64,000 bases of DNA, taken from Flavobacterium sp. Sd200. GTDB taxonomy: Bacteria; Bacteroidota; Bacteroidia; Flavobacteriales; Flavobacteriaceae. The notes below the pieces were generated by a model, which saw only the letters and a list, made by a program, of their open reading frames with translations, ran no database searches and was not told the origin of the DNA. Below, one piece after another: positions 62,169 through 64,000 of this stretch (position 1 is its first letter; each line of letters begins with the position of its first letter). The translations under genes and the position numbers were made by a program. Where the stretch lies: assembly GCF_009826935.1 (NCBI RefSeq), contig NZ_WUMN01000008.1:1-64000 (forward strand). Direction: 5' to 3'.

Positions 62169-63131
62169 TTACTGTGCTTTTTTGCGTGCAATAACTTTTT
62201 GTACAGCTTTTATAATGTGTTCTGCATCAAGACCGTATTTAGTCATAAGCTGTGCAGGAGTTCCGCTTTCGCCAAAACTGTCGTTTACAGCCACATACTC
62301 CTGCGGAGTTGGGTTGTTTGTAGCAAGAAGCTGGGCAATGCTGTCGCCAAGGCCACCAAGCCTGTTGTGCTCTTCGGCAGTAACCACGCAGCCTGTTTTG
62401 GCTACCGATTTTAATACCGCCTCTGCATCAAGTGGCTTAATCGTGTGGATGTTGATAATCTCAGCATCAATTCCCATCTCAGCAAGTTTCTCACCTGCCT
62501 GTATAGCTTCCCATACAAGGTGTCCTGTAGCGAAGATAGAAACATCAGCACCTTCGTTTACCATCCATGCTTTACCGATTTCAAATTTCTGGTCGGCATC
62601 AGTAAAAATAGGCACTACCGGACGACCAAAGCGAAGATAAACCGGGCCTTCGTGCTCAGCAATTGCTATAGTCGCCGCTTTTGTCTGATTGTAATCGCAT
62701 GGGTTGATAACGGTCATGCCCGGAAGCATTTTCATTAAACCTATATCTTCCAATATCTGGTGTGTAGCACCATCTTCACCAAGGGTAAGACCCGCGTGAG
62801 AAGCACATATTTTTACATTCTTGTCTGAATAAGCTACCGACTGGCGTATCTGATCGTAAACCCTTCCTGTAGAGAAGTTGGCAAACGTACCTGTAAAAGG
62901 AATTTTACCTCCAATGGTAAGACCTGCAGCAATACCAATCATGTTCGCCTCAGCAATACCTACCTGCACAAAACGGTCAGGGAAGTTATTGATGAAGTCC
63001 TGCATTTTAAGCGAAGCCACAAGGTCGGCACAAAGTGCCACCACATTCTCGTTGCGCTTACCGGCTTCTAAAAGCCCGTCGCCAAACCCCGAACGTGTAT
63101 CTTTTTTTTCTGTGTATGTGTATTTTTTCAT
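62169..63131 (-). CDS. Transketolase, C-terminal subunit
   Basis: A 320-residue half-transketolase with the pyrimidine-binding and C-terminal domains (GFGDGLLEAGKRNENVVALC, VGIAEANMIGIAAGLT, HAGLTLGEDGATHQI, VTAEEHNRLGGLG). It pairs with the N-terminal subunit encoded upstream on the same strand to make one active enzyme of the pentose phosphate pathway. This two-gene form is usual in many Bacteroidetes. Confidence 0.95.
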   Translation of the reverse strand: MKKYTYTEKKDTRSGFGDGLLEAGKRNENVVALCADLVASLKMQDFINNFPDRFVQVGIAEANMIGIAAGLTIGGKIPFTGTFANFSTGRVYDQIRQSVAYSDKNVKICASHAGLTLGEDGATHQILEDIGLMKMLPGMTVINPCDYNQTKAATIAIAEHEGPVYLRFGRPVVPIFTDADQKFEIGKAWMVNEGADVSIFATGHLVWEAIQAGEKLAEMGIDAEIINIHTIKPLDAEAVLKSVAKTGCVVTAEEHNRLGGLGDSIAQLLATNNPTPQEYVAVNDSFGESGTPAQLMTKYGLDAEHIIKAVQKVIARKKAQ

Positions 63132-63227
63132 TTTATAGAATTCAGTAATTAGTATTGAGTATTGAGATGAGCATAAGACTTTTTATCATACAGTCTAATA
63201 TCTCACATCTAACATCTCAATTCTAAA
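63132..63227. repeat. Inverted repeat inside the transketolase operon
   Basis: TTGAGATG (63162-63169) and CATCTCAA (63213-63220) flank a 43-base spacer that has ATATCTCACATCTAACATC-type words. This is a degenerate member of the short intergenic repeats seen elsewhere in the window and separates the two subunit genes. Confidence 0.45.
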
Positions 63228-64000
63228 TTAATAATCACCAAGTGTTTCTTCAAGTTGAGCAAGAGCAGCATCAAGCTGGGCGTCGTTTGGCGCGGCACCG
63301 TGCCATTTGTGGCTACCCATCATATAGTCTACACCATGTCCCATGCCTGTTTTAAGCAGGATGGCGATAGGTTTGCCTTGGCCTGTAAGCGATTTTGCTT
63401 CTTCAAGAACTTTAATTACCTGAGCCATATCGTTACCTTCGCTTTCAAGAACAGTCCAGTCAAAGGCAGCAAATTTAGCTTTAAGGTCGCCTAAAGAAAG
63501 TACCTGGCTTGTAGGGCCGTCTATCTGCTGTCCGTTATAGTCAATTGTTGCAATAAGGTTGTCTACCCTATTGTGTGGAGCAAACATAGCTGCTTCCCAT
63601 ATCTGACCTTCCTGAAGTTCGCCATCTCCGTGAAGTGTATACACTAAAGACTTATCTCCATTTAGTTTTTTAGCAAGGGCTGCACCAATAGCAACACTTA
63701 GACCCTGACCAAGAGAACCCGAAGCAATGCGAACGCCCGGTAGGTGCTCATGCGTTGTAGGATGTCCCTGCAAACGTGAGTCAAGTTTACGGAAAGTAGC
63801 AAGCTCTGATTTATCGAAGTAACCTGCGTGTGCCAAAACACTGTAGAATACAGGAGAGATATGACCGTTAGAAAGGAAGAAAAGATCTTCGCCTACACCG
63901 TCCATATCAAAACCTTCTTTACGGTTCATTACCTCAAAATAAAGGGCAACTAAAAAATCAGTACAACCAAGAGAACCTCCCGGGTGGCCGCTTTGGCAGC
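63228..64000 (-). CDS. Transketolase, N-terminal subunit (partial, 5' end outside window)
   Basis: The reading frame is open to the right edge, so the gene is cut by the window, not broken. The visible part shows the thiamine-pyrophosphate domain: SGHPGGSLGCTDFLVALYF at the edge, HISPVFYSVLA, VRIASGSLGQGLSVAIGAAL, HGDGELQEGQIWEAAMF and NLIATIDYNGQQIDGPTS. Together with the C-terminal subunit 96 bases downstream it makes one transketolase. Confidence 0.94.
   Translation of the reverse strand, partial: CQSGHPGGSLGCTDFLVALYFEVMNRKEGFDMDGVGEDLFFLSNGHISPVFYSVLAHAGYFDKSELATFRKLDSRLQGHPTTHEHLPGVRIASGSLGQGLSVAIGAALAKKLNGDKSLVYTLHGDGELQEGQIWEAAMFAPHNRVDNLIATIDYNGQQIDGPTSQVLSLGDLKAKFAAFDWTVLESEGNDMAQVIKVLEEAKSLTGQGKPIAILLKTGMGHGVDYMMGSHKWHGAAPNDAQLDAALAQLEETLGDY

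Overview
The window comes from a bacterium of the phylum Bacteroidetes, almost certainly family Flavobacteriaceae and close to Flavobacterium. Four things point there: three secreted proteins with type IX secretion system (T9SS) type-B C-terminal sorting domains; the gliding lipoprotein GldI; a transketolase split into two genes; and promoters of the Bacteroidetes type (TAnnTTTG at -7) instead of -35/-10 boxes, in AT-rich DNA. No rRNA, tRNA, CRISPR array or intact insertion sequence was seen.

Layout. Positions 1-3.3 kb are the end of an integrative element: an excisionase-like helix-turn-helix (HTH) gene, then a three-gene minus-strand operon of HTH protein, two-TM membrane protein and tyrosine integrase. 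It abuts the dnaK terminator. dnaK (3.5-5.4 kb) has a sigma-54-like promoter. A PAS histidine kinase and response regulator pair follows (5.7-8.0 kb). Then come a polyphosphate operon sixA-ppk1-ppx (8.1-11.6 kb), pdxH, an AI-2E-type transporter with a THUMP-like methyltransferase, a divergent SDR/HxlR pair with a dense operator array, a FUSC-family membrane protein, DoxX, a LytTR regulator, a pRiA4b ORF-3-like acidic protein, a nucleoid-associated protein and a BamA-like outer-membrane protein (12-25 kb). An ABC-2 exporter pair is at 25.6-27.4 kb.

27.5-42.8 kb is dominated by surface biology: two tandem choice-of-anchor-L T9SS proteins, then typA and a CarH-like MerR regulator with a B12 site, a three-gene WzxE-like flippase/acyltransferase operon, and a 1451-residue T9SS protein with five repeats of about 210 residues. 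42.9-50.3 kb holds a LysM protein, guaA, a Cys/Gly-tailed membrane protein, a DUF4919 protein and an operon nrnA-gldI-cyclophilin/FKBP fusion. 50.5-64 kb is housekeeping: exbB-exbD-tonB, secDF, gyrB-DUF6588-mdh, asnB and the split transketolase, the last running off the right edge.

Three different palindromic, transposase-less repeat elements (MITE-like: 12964-13123, 15491-15624, 61838-62042) lie in intergenic gaps, together with a degenerate family of short intergenic repeats. The most interesting items are the CarH-type light/B12 signature in the MerR protein, the unusual dnaK promoter region, the three palindromic element families, the HxlR operator array and the Cys/Gly-rich GRDP-like membrane protein.
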